Assembly (NCBI GenBank): GCA_902788035.1
Contig: CADAIL010000004.1
Location: 41,885 to 105,884 of the forward strand
Source of the DNA: an uncultured Lachnospiraceae bacterium
GTDB lineage: Bacteria; Bacillota; Clostridia; Lachnospirales; Lachnospiraceae
DNA length: 64,000 nucleotides
Direction: 5' to 3'
Of this stretch, positions 43,760 through 52,576 are shown in pieces (the stretch's first letter is position 1; every line of letters starts with the position of its first letter). Made by a program: the position numbers and the translations under genes. The notes beneath the pieces are model-generated. The model was not told where the DNA came from and ran no database searches. It saw nothing but the letters and a program-made list of their open reading frames with translations.

Positions 43760-46021
43760 TCAATACTCTTCGTCGTAATCGGCGTAGTCCCCGTCGTCAT
43801 AGTCGGCTTCTTCGTCCGTATCCCCGTAGTCCCCGTCGTAGTTTTCGCCATCTTCTCCTTCCGTGTTCTCAGAATACTCTGTCTCCGTGTAATCCGCCGT
43901 GCTCTGTCCCTGTGACTCTGTCTCCGCGCTGCCTTCCGTGCTTTGCCCGGATGACCCTGTCTCGCTGTTATTATTCGCACTCTGGCCGGATGACCACTCT
44001 GTCAGCGGTACCCCCGGCTCCGCTGTCAGATCCTTGATCTTCGTAATAATTCTCGCGATCTCATCCGGATCTTCATACGGCGTCGGCTGATAATTGTTAT
44101 AACTCGAAGCGGACGAAATGCTGATCGGAATAAGATTTGTCACATTATCCTCAACCAGCTCTCCGCCGTTTACCGTAAAGGTCTGCTGGTAAATAAAAGA
44201 ATCCATATCAGACGGCTCATAATTACCGCCGAAGCAGAAATTCCCGAGGCTGTACACAATGTTCTTTCCCTTATAAGTCTCGATGGCCTGCACTCTGTGA
44301 GGATGGTGACCGATGACCAGATCAGCGCCGTGGTCGATTGCTATGCGTCCGAGATCATACTGGTCCTGATCATAATAGTACTGCGCTTCCTCGCCCCAGT
44401 GCATTGTTACGACTACGATCTGTGCTCCCTGAGCCTTGACCGCATCGATCTGCTCGATCATCTTGTACTGGCAGTCCTTCTCCTCAAAGAGCTCTAGAAT
44501 GCCGACCAGTCCGACTTTCACTCCCTTGACATCGACGACCTTGCTGTCGGAATAACCGAATGTCGTAATTCCGGCTTCAGACAGATACTGCAATGTATCC
44601 GTGTAACTCTGCTCGCCGTAATCCTCACTGTGGTTGTTAGCCATATTGGCAGCGTCCACACCGGAGGTTGAAAGAATCTTAACATATGACGGATCCGCCT
44701 TGAACGCGTACTGCTTGTCGACTCTCTCACTCGAGTCGACATTCGTAAGGGTCCCTTCAAAATTGACCACGGTGAGATCGTCCTGTTCAAATATGTTCTT
44801 CACATTGGCAAAGAAATACTCGTAGCCGTTCTCCTCATAAAACGCGTCAAAACTGGTATCATAATCGAAACTCTGATCTCGTCCGAATGTGCAGTCTCCT
44901 GTAAATGTCAGAGTGATGCTCTCGGAGACAGGCTCAGGCGTGATTACCGCAACCGTGGACTCATCCGCCGGCACTGTGCCGTCCGCACCCGTGGTCTCTT
45001 CCTGCGCAGCCTGCGTACTCCCCTGTGCACGCTCTTCACCGGTCTCTTTTTTTCCGCCGGACACCCGGTGGAATATAAGCAGACCGATTAGCAGCAGAAT
45101 GACGAGAGCACCGGCACCGATGGCGATCTTCTGCATTTTTCTCTGCTCGGCCGCACGCTTTCTTGCCGCGCGCTGCTTAGCCGCGCGCCGTCTTGCTCTT
45201 CGCTCTTCCTCAGAGTGCTCGCCCATGCGAAGTTCTTCCTCCGCAAGAAGTCCGCTCTCAAGTTCCTTCTGCTCCTCCTCTTCCCTCTGTTTTCTGAGAG
45301 TCTCCTGATCCGGCTCGGGCGGCTCATCCGGAAGGAAAGAGTATGTAGTACTCCGTCGCTCGCGCACGCCGTCCGCGTTGACCGTCTCAAAGTACTTGGG
45401 TCGGCTGTTCCCCTCATCCGCGGATCCGCGGATGACAGCCTCACTGTCATCATCCCTCTTTTTGCTCTTTTGTATTTCGTCAGTGCGCTCCGCCGGACGT
45501 TTTCTCCTGCGCGGAGTCGTATCCTCAGCACCTTCAGCCGAACGTTTCTTCCTGCGCGGTGCCGTCTCGTCGGCGTTCTCTGCCGGACGCTTTTTCCTGC
45601 GCGGCGCCGTCTCGTCGGCGCTCTCTGCCGGTCGCTTTTTCCTGCGCGGCACTGTTTCGTCGGCACTCTCTGCCGGTCGCTTTTTCCTGCGCGGTGCCGT
45701 CCCGTCGGCGCTCTCTGCCGGTCGCTTTTTCCTGCGCGGTGCCGTCTCGTCGGCGCTCTCTGCCGGTCGCTTTTTCCTGCGCGGCGCTGCCTCGTCGGCG
45801 TTTTCAGCCGTGCGCTTCTTCTTTCGAGGCGCTGCCTCATCGTTGCTCTCTGCCTGGTGCTTCTTTCTGCGCGGCTTCGTCTCGCCGCTGCCCGGCCGCT
45901 CCTCGCGGCGCTTCACCGGCGCGGCTTTATCATGTTCTGCGGTATCGCTTGTATTTGCAGAAGGCTCCTTATCGATGCCCTCCATCATTTCATCGTCTTT
46001 ACCCAAATTATATACCCCCAC
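43760..46021 (-). CDS. CapA-family membrane protein with cationic repeat tail (copy 1)
   Basis: A 753-residue type II membrane protein. Residues 1-290 are cytosolic: a cationic block of 15-residue repeats (PRRKKRPAESADETA) spans about 57-174, followed by charged linker. About 300-320 form the membrane helix (IAIGAGALVILLLIGLLIF). About 368-655 are a CapA/PgsA-type domain of the metallophosphatase-like fold (TLTFTGDCTFGRD, NFEGTLTN, AANMANNHSEDYG, VTMHWGEE, GHHPHRVQ), known from poly-gamma-glutamate capsule systems but widespread without capsule genes. The end is an acidic Asp/Glu/Tyr tail. No capB or capC is nearby. The start is uncertain: GTG at 46021, TTG at 46006 (best spaced to GGGGG) or ATG at 45988. 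It follows a lipoprotein gene after five bases. Confidence 0.88.
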   Translation of the reverse strand: MGVYNLGKDDEMMEGIDKEPSANTSDTAEHDKAAPVKRREERPGSGETKPRRKKHQAESNDEAAPRKKKRTAENADEAAPRRKKRPAESADETAPRRKKRPAESADGTAPRRKKRPAESADETVPRRKKRPAESADETAPRRKKRPAENADETAPRRKKRSAEGAEDTTPRRRKRPAERTDEIQKSKKRDDDSEAVIRGSADEGNSRPKYFETVNADGVRERRSTTYSFLPDEPPEPDQETLRKQREEEEQKELESGLLAEEELRMGEHSEEERRARRRAAKQRAARKRAAEQRKMQKIAIGAGALVILLLIGLLIFHRVSGGKKETGEERAQGSTQAAQEETTGADGTVPADESTVAVITPEPVSESITLTFTGDCTFGRDQSFDYDTSFDAFYEENGYEYFFANVKNIFEQDDLTVVNFEGTLTNVDSSERVDKQYAFKADPSYVKILSTSGVDAANMANNHSEDYGEQSYTDTLQYLSEAGITTFGYSDSKVVDVKGVKVGLVGILELFEEKDCQYKMIEQIDAVKAQGAQIVVVTMHWGEEAQYYYDQDQYDLGRIAIDHGADLVIGHHPHRVQAIETYKGKNIVYSLGNFCFGGNYEPSDMDSFIYQQTFTVNGGELVEDNVTNLIPISISSASSYNNYQPTPYEDPDEIARIITKIKDLTAEPGVPLTEWSSGQSANNNSETGSSGQSTEGSAETESQGQSTADYTETEYSENTEGEDGENYDGDYGDTDEEADYDDGDYADYDEEY
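45483..45865 (-). repeat. 45-base tandem repeat encoding a cationic tail
   Basis: About seven units coding for PRRKKRPAESADETA variants, the central ones almost identical in DNA. Expansion or contraction would keep the reading frame. Confidence 0.88.
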
Positions 46022-46026
46022 TTTTG

Positions 46027-47769
46027 TTATCCGGCAAATCTCACGCCATCAAACAGGTCAGAGATGTCCTCACCGTCTATAGTCTGCGGCCAATTCGAGG
46101 AATCGACCGTCACTCGCGCGATTCTGCCGTCCGAAAGGACCAGATCAACAGTTTTCTCTCCGTCGGTCCTGTATATCGTCCACTCGGTCCCGGATTTGAT
46201 CGTCTGATTCTTTTTCTTCACCCGTCCACGCTCATTTACAATGCTGCATGAAATGGCCTTTTTGCTTTTCAGGGTCAGATTACTGTGGACATAATAGTAT
46301 GCGTCATCAGATTTCGGAATTCCGTTTGTTCCTACATAATAGGATCTGCCTGCTGTGTATGTGCTGAGAATATCCATATTGGAAGCCAGCTCGAACGACT
46401 CGGGATCGGTCAGCAGCGCTTCGCTGCTAAGATCTGTCTCGACATCATAGTGATTGGACCTTCCGGCATTATCTACGTGACCGCTGTAAGACGGCACGCC
46501 CTTGCCGAGGCCGAAGATATTCAGCTGCTGATAATCACTATCCTGGGTGCAGAAGAGATAAATATAATCTCCGTCTTCTGTGTGCACATACGTCGGAATC
46601 ATCGTATTGCTGATAAAACTTGCCCCGGCGGATTCGTCATTCAACGTGACAGTCACGCCGTCATAGCCATATTCTTCGCCCTCATTTCCCTCGATCGTAA
46701 GAACATCGGCCTCACCGTCATCATCGAAGTCAAATGTAAATGCCTGGGACATGTCAAGTCCGACAGCATAGCTTGCCGGCACGCTTTCTCCCACCGGTCT
46801 GAACAATTTCTTCTCTTCAGAGCGCAGTATTGTAAGAGCCATGACCTCATCATCCTGAACAAAATAGAATGTGATCCCGTCATAGCCGAGTGTCCAGACG
46901 TAATCTTTGTCCTCATATTCACCGAGAAGATCTTCGAACACGTCATCGGAGATATCGGGATACGACTCTTTCTGCCGTTTTGCAAGAAGTTCCGGGAGAA
47001 GATCCGTGTCGGCAATAACTTTCGACAGTGTCAGCTCACGTCCGGTCTTACTGTCCACAGTGTGGGCCGCCAGACTCACCTCATCATGCTCTCCGCCTGT
47101 CAACGTTGTCTTTTCATAGTAGCTGAAGATACTGGAGTCTGTTCTGACAGGCACCACCGTAAGATTCAGTTCATACGCTTTGAAATCATTTTTGTCATCC
47201 GCGTACGCGTCTTTCGCCTCATCAAGCAGCTCATCAAATGTATCTTCGCCGGCAGCTATTGTATCATCCGACAGCGATTCAAGACGGCCGGCAAGCTTCT
47301 CATACCTTTCCCCGTCATCCTCTCCGAGTGCCAGATACTGGACAGTCGAACCCAGGTAGGATACATCCTCTCTGGAATCATACTCATAGTCATAAATCGA
47401 CACCCTCTCAACTGAAAGCTGCACCGGGGCATCTTTTGAGATCGTATCGTTCTTAGTGCTGCCCGACGCGACGGAAGAATCGGTCGGTACCGAATCAGTC
47501 AGGCTGTCTGTCTTCTTACTATCTGTTCTGCTTTCCGCCATCCCGCCTGCCATATCCGCGCTGTCTGTCACCGGCGAATCTGCCGCCGTGCTGTCATCCG
47601 GAGCGGTTCCTGCCGGTTTTGTCACTGTCTCGTTGCCGGACGCTGCCGCGCCGGACTCATCTTTTACGAACAGAGGCGAATCGACACCATTGTAATCTAC
47701 TTTCGGCATGCCGCAGCCTGACAGCATAAAAGCCAGAAGGCCAAGAGCAATTAATTTCTTCGCTTTCAT
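46027..47769 (-). CDS. lipoprotein with DUF3298/RsiV-like domain
   Basis: A 580-residue exported lipoprotein. Residues 1-19 are a lipoprotein signal ending in the lipobox LSGC (Cys19). A Ser/Thr/Asp-rich linker follows to about 120. Residues about 125-340 resemble the DUF4163/DUF3298 pair found in PdaC and RsiV (VRTDSSIFSYYEKTTLTGG, DSKTGRELTLSKVI, YDGITFYFVQDDEV). About 345-520 contain a calcium-loop-like DFDDDGEADVL and beta-rich sequence. It may sense or bind wall material outside the membrane. The gene has its own promoter and is followed five bases later by the CapA gene, so the two probably act together. Confidence 0.82.
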   Translation of the reverse strand: MKAKKLIALGLLAFMLSGCGMPKVDYNGVDSPLFVKDESGAAASGNETVTKPAGTAPDDSTAADSPVTDSADMAGGMAESRTDSKKTDSLTDSVPTDSSVASGSTKNDTISKDAPVQLSVERVSIYDYEYDSREDVSYLGSTVQYLALGEDDGERYEKLAGRLESLSDDTIAAGEDTFDELLDEAKDAYADDKNDFKAYELNLTVVPVRTDSSIFSYYEKTTLTGGEHDEVSLAAHTVDSKTGRELTLSKVIADTDLLPELLAKRQKESYPDISDDVFEDLLGEYEDKDYVWTLGYDGITFYFVQDDEVMALTILRSEEKKLFRPVGESVPASYAVGLDMSQAFTFDFDDDGEADVLTIEGNEGEEYGYDGVTVTLNDESAGASFISNTMIPTYVHTEDGDYIYLFCTQDSDYQQLNIFGLGKGVPSYSGHVDNAGRSNHYDVETDLSSEALLTDPESFELASNMDILSTYTAGRSYYVGTNGIPKSDDAYYYVHSNLTLKSKKAISCSIVNERGRVKKKNQTIKSGTEWTIYRTDGEKTVDLVLSDGRIARVTVDSSNWPQTIDGEDISDLFDGVRFAG

Positions 47770-47869
47770 TTTTCCCTCAAAGACGCCTTTATACGGCGTT
47801 TATATATGTTAAAGTATACTGCGGCATGACCTGCAGCCAGTGCTGTCCCTCACCCGCAGTTAAATCGGT

Positions 47870-47899
47870 ATAATATCACAACATCTATGATACTGTCAA
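47870..47899 (-). promoter_or_regulatory. promoter for the lipoprotein-CapA operon
   Basis: TTGACA (47894-47899), 18-base spacer, TATTAT (47870-47875) on the minus strand, about 100 bases before the lipoprotein start. The remaining intergenic DNA toward 48029 is AT-rich without other features. Confidence 0.75.
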
Positions 47900-48028
47900 A
47901 ACTCACTTTTTTCAAATAATTTATCCCTTTTTTAAAAATTCTCCTCAAAAGCCGACACACAATCCTCCCTGTACACTGTTACGGAGTGACTCTCATATTA
48001 CCTAAACGCAGATCTGCGTGTACGCGCT

Positions 48029-48056
48029 TTGACATTCCCGAAAAACATGATACAGT
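48029..48056 (+). promoter_or_regulatory. promoter for the RluA-type gene
   Basis: TTGACA (48029-48034), 16-base spacer, TACAGT (48051-48056), about 30 bases before the start codon. Confidence 0.68.
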
Positions 48057-48087
48057 ATAGGGAAAACGCCTGTTGGAGCAATCAGAT

Positions 48088-49086
48088 ATGCGTCATGTTA
48101 TTTACGACACAGACAATAGACCGAAGTCCAGACGGATCCTTACATACACAGCCGGTCCCGAAGATGAAGGCAGGCCGGTGAGAGACATCATATTGTACAA
48201 ATGGAAACTTGTCGCCCACGATGTCGCAAGAGCCAAGTATGGAACTCCGGACGGCATCACCGTGGACGGTGAGGTCGTCTGGGTGAACCGGCGCCTGCAT
48301 GAGGGAAATATACTGCGCGTTGTCATCACGGACCACGCACCGGGCAGCATCATTCCGTCAGAAGGCCGGCTCGACATCGTCTATGAAGATGAAGATCTCA
48401 TATGTATCAACAAACCGTCGGGGATCGTTGTCCATCCGTCCCACGGACACTACGCAGACTCGCTGGCCAACTATCTCGCGTATTACTTTAATGAGAAGGG
48501 TGAGCCGCACGAGATCCGGACAATCGGCAGACTGGATAAAGATACTTCAGGTCTTCTGCTGTTCGGAAAAAGCCGGTCAGCAGTCGGTCTCATGGATGCG
48601 CAGGCAGCTGAGGGAACAAGGACCAAAGTGTATCTTGCGCTCTGCGAGGGGGAATTTGCCGAATCCGAAGGATATGTGGATACTCCGATCATGAGGGCAT
48701 TCGACGGTAATATTAAGCGGGTCGCGAAAGACGGAGGCGATACTGCCTTCACATCCTATAAGGTGGAAGCGCAATACGAAGGGTTTGCGCTTGTGCGCCT
48801 GTCCCTTATGACAGGTCGTACCCACCAGATCCGTGTCCATATGAGCCATATCGGACATCCCCTGCTCGGGGATCCTCTGTACGGAAACGGTCCGTTTACG
48901 CACCCATGCTCGCCCGATATAAAAATAAGCCGGACTGCGCTGCACGCGTCAGCCCTGGCCTTCAATCAGCCATTCGCCGGTAACCGGATCGAGCTCTCTT
49001 CAGACCTGCCGTCAGACATGGCAGCTTTCGTCACAAACACCCCTGTCGCAGGTAAATTAGTAACAGATCAGACTGGCTGCCTGTAA
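48088..49086 (+). CDS. RluA-family RNA pseudouridine synthase
   Basis: Converts uridine to pseudouridine in rRNA or tRNA. The 332 residues show an N-terminal part with a short S4-like segment (about 50-75: TVDGEVVWVNRRLHEGNIL), then the catalytic domain: DIVYEDEDLICINKPSGIVV, the active-site Asp150 in GRLDKDTSGLLLF, KVYLALCEG and LMTGRTHQIRVHMSHIGHPL. It belongs to the RluC/RluD group; the target position cannot be told. I start at the ATG at 48088, eight bases after GGAG. The last seven residues (TDQTGCL) and the stop codon are encoded by a palindromic repeat element, so the native end was probably different. Confidence 0.93.
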   Translation: MRHVIYDTDNRPKSRRILTYTAGPEDEGRPVRDIILYKWKLVAHDVARAKYGTPDGITVDGEVVWVNRRLHEGNILRVVITDHAPGSIIPSEGRLDIVYEDEDLICINKPSGIVVHPSHGHYADSLANYLAYYFNEKGEPHEIRTIGRLDKDTSGLLLFGKSRSAVGLMDAQAAEGTRTKVYLALCEGEFAESEGYVDTPIMRAFDGNIKRVAKDGGDTAFTSYKVEAQYEGFALVRLSLMTGRTHQIRVHMSHIGHPLLGDPLYGNGPFTHPCSPDIKISRTALHASALAFNQPFAGNRIELSSDLPSDMAAFVTNTPVAGKLVTDQTGCL

Positions 49087-49259
49087 GTTCCGGAATCCGG
49101 CGCAAAGCATCCATCTTCGTGAGAAAAGCATTGCTGGTCCGACCGAGAGATCAAAAAGCGAGTAAGCGCTTTTTAAGCTCGCAGGGCAGGACTTGCGCTT
49201 TTCGATGAAGATGATGTTTGCGCCGGAAACGTAATGCATTAACAGCCAGTCCGAACTGT
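49063..49259. repeat. 197-base palindromic repeat element, second full copy
   Basis: Same length and plan as the copy at 21861. Ends ACAGATCAGACTGGCTGC (49063-49080) and ACAGCCAGTCCGAACTGT (49242-49259) pair at 15 of 18 positions; inside, CATCTTCGTGAGAAAAGCA mirrors CTTTTCGATGAAGATG. The central part (GAAAAAGCGC-type palindrome) differs from the other copy. It overlaps the 3' end of the pseudouridine synthase gene and fills the first half of the 342-base gap to the next gene. Confidence 0.82.
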
Positions 49260-49301
49260 CACATACGCTTGATCTGTAATAGCGATGAGTGTATGTTACA
49301 T

Positions 49302-49329
49302 TTGCAATTGCAGGCTTTTGTGCTATACT
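49302..49329 (+). promoter_or_regulatory. promoter for the ATP-grasp/esterase pair
   Basis: TTGCAA (49302-49307), 16-base spacer, TATACT (49324-49329), about 100 bases before the ATP-grasp start. Confidence 0.65.
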
Positions 49330-49428
49330 TTCGTATGTCCTTAGAGTCAATATGCTGCGTTAAGCGGCAGCAATTATAAAGCAGCCGGATGACGTTCGGC
49401 TTCGCGGCACACGCCGCAGGAGGTATCT

Positions 49429-50616
49429 ATGAATTTTGTTTTTATCTCACCACAGTTCCCGCATACCTACTGGAATTTCTGCGACAGATTAAAGAGAAAC
49501 GGTGTGTGTGTCCTCGGTATCGGCGACACACCTTATGACAACCTTAGCAGCGAGCTTAAGGGAGCCCTGACCGAATACTACAAGGTCGAGTCACTGGAGA
49601 ACTACGATGAAGTCTTCCGGGCCTGCGCTTTCTTCTCCTTCAAGTACGGAAAGATCGACTGGATCGAGTCCAACAATGAATACTGGCTTGAGCAGGATGC
49701 CCGTCTCCGCACGGATTTCAATGTGACGACCGGCATAAGAGCCGACCGGATCAACAATTTCAAGCACAAATCCACAATGAAGAAGTTCTATGCCGACGCG
49801 CATGTTCCGAGCGCCAAGTGCCATCTGGCATCTACATTCGAGGACGCGCTCGGCTTCGTAGCGGAAGTCGGTTATCCCATCATCATCAAGCCGGACATCG
49901 GTGTAGGCGCGTCTGACACTCACAAAATAAGGAACGAGGAAGAGCTTGCCGCGTTCTTTAACGAGCCACGCCATGTCCAGTACCTCATGGAAGAATTCAT
50001 TGACGGCGAGCTTTTCTCCTACGACGCGATCACGTCCTCGACCTGCGAGCCGCTGTTCGAGTCTATGACCAGCTGGCCGCCCTCGATCATGGATATCGTG
50101 AATGATGAGCTGGAGCTCGTGTACTATGTCGCGGGTGACGTTCCTGAAGGTCTCCGCCGGGCGGGCCGGGCTACAGTAAAGGCTTTCGGCGCCGACAGAC
50201 GCTTCGTGCATCTGGAATTCTTCCGTCTCAAAGCGGACAAGGAAGGCATCGGCAAAAAGGGTGACTTCGTCGGCCTTGAGGTAAACATGCGTCCCGCAGG
50301 CGGATATACCCCGGATATGATGAACTTTGCCCACAGCATCGATGTATATCAGATCTACGCCGACATGGTGACATCCGACGCCCGCCTCTTCCCGTACCCG
50401 GATAAAGAGTACTGCTGCTGCTATGTAAGCCGCCGCGATAAGAACAGTTATGTCCACTCTCACGAGGAAATACTCGCTAAATACGGCAGCCGCATGGTCA
50501 TGTGCGAGCGCATCCCGGAAATTCTGTCCGGAGCGATGGGCAATCAGATGTATACCGTGAAGCTTGAAAATGAAAATGAGGCAAATGAATTCATCGCGTT
50601 CGTGCTCGGGCACTGA
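49429..50616 (+). CDS. ATP-grasp ligase of unknown substrate
   Basis: A 395-residue ATP-grasp enzyme, expected to join a carboxylate to an amine, thiol or similar group through an acyl-phosphate. The N-terminal preATP domain starts MNFVFISPQFPHTYWNFC; the ATP-grasp core shows KHKSTMKKFYADAHVPSAK, GYPIIIKPDIGVGASDTHKI (phosphate lid lysine), YLMEEFIDGELFSYDAIT and the metal-binding GLEVNMRPAGGY. The C-terminal 80 residues are specific and contain a CCCYVSRRDKN stretch. It is not a standard carboxylase, purine or D-Ala ligase. AGGAGG precedes the ATG. An esterase gene follows after 104 bases in the same direction, and I infer one functional unit. Confidence 0.87.
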   Translation: MNFVFISPQFPHTYWNFCDRLKRNGVCVLGIGDTPYDNLSSELKGALTEYYKVESLENYDEVFRACAFFSFKYGKIDWIESNNEYWLEQDARLRTDFNVTTGIRADRINNFKHKSTMKKFYADAHVPSAKCHLASTFEDALGFVAEVGYPIIIKPDIGVGASDTHKIRNEEELAAFFNEPRHVQYLMEEFIDGELFSYDAITSSTCEPLFESMTSWPPSIMDIVNDELELVYYVAGDVPEGLRRAGRATVKAFGADRRFVHLEFFRLKADKEGIGKKGDFVGLEVNMRPAGGYTPDMMNFAHSIDVYQIYADMVTSDARLFPYPDKEYCCCYVSRRDKNSYVHSHEEILAKYGSRMVMCERIPEILSGAMGNQMYTVKLENENEANEFIAFVLGH

Positions 50617-50720
50617 CCCGGCGGGACTGCATTTGCAACAAAATAGTTTCACACTTGACAGAACCGCGGAATGAATGTCAGCGCCTGCCGGCATCGCCGC
50701 TAATATAAGGGGGAATATGA

Positions 50721-51476
50721 ATGGAAAAGAGATATTTTAAAGAATACAGCTATAGGCTCGGACGTGATATGGAGTTCGTCACGTACGGCACCACCGGAAA
50801 GCTCGTGGTCGTCTTTCCGTCGCAGAACGGACGCTTCTTCGACTATGAGAACTTTAATATGACAGATGTCTGCGCGCCGTGGGTCGAATCCGGCAAGATC
50901 CAGCTTGTCTGTCCCGACGGCATCGATCTCGAATCCTGGTCCAACGAGTGGGGCGATATGCACCAGCGTCTGCTCATGCAGGAGAGATGGTTCTCCTATG
51001 TAAATGAAGAGTTCCTTCCCTCCGTCAGGGCTAAAAATGGCAGCGAAGCGGCTTACGGAAGAGCCATCACGACAGGCTGCAGCATGGGAGCGACTCACGC
51101 GGCCAACTTCTTCTTCCGCCGTCCGGACCTCTATGACACGGTCATCGCTCTCTCCGGAGCCTATGATGCCTACCTGTTCTTTAAGAACACGGACGACCCG
51201 CTGGCTTACGAGAACTCACCGGTCCATTTCCTTCGGAACATGCCGGCCGACCATCCGTACATGGAGCTGTACAGAAACTCAAATATCATCATATGTGTCG
51301 GTCAGGGAGCGTGGGAGGATGAACTTCTTGCCAGCACGAGAGAGCTTGACGCCGTGCTCCGCGAGAAAAATATTCCCGCCTGGATTGATTACTGGGGCTA
51401 CGACGTGAACCACGACTGGCCGTGGTGGAGAAAGCAGATGCCCTATTTCCTCGGCAATGTGCTCGGCCAGCCGTAA
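50721..51476 (+). CDS. alpha/beta-hydrolase esterase of the EsteraseD/YbbA type
   Basis: A 251-residue cytosolic serine hydrolase. The nucleophile elbow is GCSMGATHAANFFFRRPDLY (about residues 118-137), the acid is probably in the following strand near VGQGAWEDE, and the histidine is in DVNHDWPWWRKQMPYFL (about 233). It resembles the putative esterase family (PF00756) that includes feruloyl, enterobactin and S-formylglutathione esterases. There is no signal peptide, so it works inside the cell. AAGGGGG precedes the ATG. It is the second gene after the ATP-grasp ligase and ends at a strong terminator, suggesting that it hydrolyses or transfers the product of that ligase. Confidence 0.87.
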   Translation: MEKRYFKEYSYRLGRDMEFVTYGTTGKLVVVFPSQNGRFFDYENFNMTDVCAPWVESGKIQLVCPDGIDLESWSNEWGDMHQRLLMQERWFSYVNEEFLPSVRAKNGSEAAYGRAITTGCSMGATHAANFFFRRPDLYDTVIALSGAYDAYLFFKNTDDPLAYENSPVHFLRNMPADHPYMELYRNSNIIICVGQGAWEDELLASTRELDAVLREKNIPAWIDYWGYDVNHDWPWWRKQMPYFLGNVLGQP

Positions 51477-51496
51477 ATGATACCTTGCTATGCATT

Positions 51497-51530
51497 CGAG
51501 GGGCTGTCAATGACAGCCCCTCGTTTATGT
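51497..51530 (+). terminator. terminator after the ATP-grasp/esterase pair
   Basis: CGAGGGGCTGTCA and TGACAGCCCCTCG pair perfectly around one base, followed by TTTATGTTA. Confidence 0.9.
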
Positions 51531-51653
51531 TACATTCAAAAACTTTCCACTTGTCGATCTATGATAAGTCGAAATCGAAAATAATACGCGAGCGGGAGCG
51601 TCCCTGAGAAAGTATATTTTACGATGAGACTGTCCTTAACTGCGTGTGGGAAG

Positions 51654-52502
51654 TTACTTATTTAAAAATTCTCTGAGCGCCGGCAGCTCTTCAAGCATTG
51701 TCTGCCTTCCGATGTCATAGACGCGGATGAGTTCCCTCGGATCATGCTCGGTCGAGCCGATTCTGAGCGGTCCCGGCGGGCAGATGATGAATGCGTCTCC
51801 GCTCGCCGCCCTTGACTTGATGTACGCCCTCTCCCTGTTGTAGCGCATATGGCGGGTGGCTACCGCGTTAATAAGGGCAGGATAGTCTTTATAGACCCGG
51901 CGAATAAGCGGCAGGGCTTTATTAGGCTTTTTCACAAAGTTATATGGCTGAGTGAGAACGACCAGATTCCGGTCATAGCCCTTTTCCTCGAGGAACCTCA
52001 GGGGAATCGAATCCGATATGCCCCCGTCAAGAAGCTTCCAGTGGCGGATCTTCACCGGCTCCGAGACAATCGGCATCGACGCGGATGCCATGAACCAGTA
52101 AAGGTCCTCGCCGTCACCCTTCTTAAGATGTCTGAAGACTGCTTTCCCGGTCTCCATATCTGTGCATCCGCAGTAGAATTCCATCGGGTTTGCCCTGTAA
52201 GCTGGTATATCGAATAGATCCAGTTTATATGGAATCTCCGTGTAGCAAAATTCAGCTCCGTACAGGGTACCGGTCGTGATTAGTGATCGCATGGACGCAA
52301 AGCGCCAGTCCCGGCAGTATTTCAGATTATATCTGATTACTCTTCCGTGCTGCCTTGATTTCAGGTTACAGCCGAAGGCAGCTCCGGCGGATACACCGAC
52401 CCCGCCGTCAAAAGATATGTCATTTTCCATGAGCACATCAATGACACCGGCAGTAAACATCCCGCGCATAGCGCCGCCTTCCATCACAATTCCCGTTTTC
52501 AT
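51654..52502 (-). CDS. patatin-like phospholipase
   Basis: A 282-residue predicted lipid acyl hydrolase of the patatin/RssA type. It has the oxyanion loop EGGAMRGMFTAG, nucleophile Ser in GVSAGAAFG (about residue 38), and catalytic Asp in LLDGGISDSIPL (about 160). The substrate is presumably a membrane phospholipid or a bacterial lipid ester. No signal peptide is present. I start at 52502, where AAAGG precedes the ATG; the longer frame begins in sequence that is not patatin-like. It follows the M18 aminopeptidase gene by 74 bases and could be the last gene of the thrH-maf-M18 unit. Confidence 0.9.
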   Translation of the reverse strand: MKTGIVMEGGAMRGMFTAGVIDVLMENDISFDGGVGVSAGAAFGCNLKSRQHGRVIRYNLKYCRDWRFASMRSLITTGTLYGAEFCYTEIPYKLDLFDIPAYRANPMEFYCGCTDMETGKAVFRHLKKGDGEDLYWFMASASMPIVSEPVKIRHWKLLDGGISDSIPLRFLEEKGYDRNLVVLTQPYNFVKKPNKALPLIRRVYKDYPALINAVATRHMRYNRERAYIKSRAASGDAFIICPPGPLRIGSTEHDPRELIRVYDIGRQTMLEELPALREFLNK

Positions 52503-52576
52503 ATAAATCCTTTCAAATGCGGCAGACCGTTCCGTCGGCTGAAAACGCCCACGGAAGACTGCAGTCCGCATGTTTG

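Noticed and set aside
45483..45865. Histone H1-like DNA-binding protein
   Set aside because: The Lys/Arg repeats are part of one reading frame that continues into a membrane helix and a CapA domain.
43760..46021. Poly-gamma-glutamate capsule locus
   Set aside because: Only CapA-type proteins are present; no capB, capC or capD gene is in the window.
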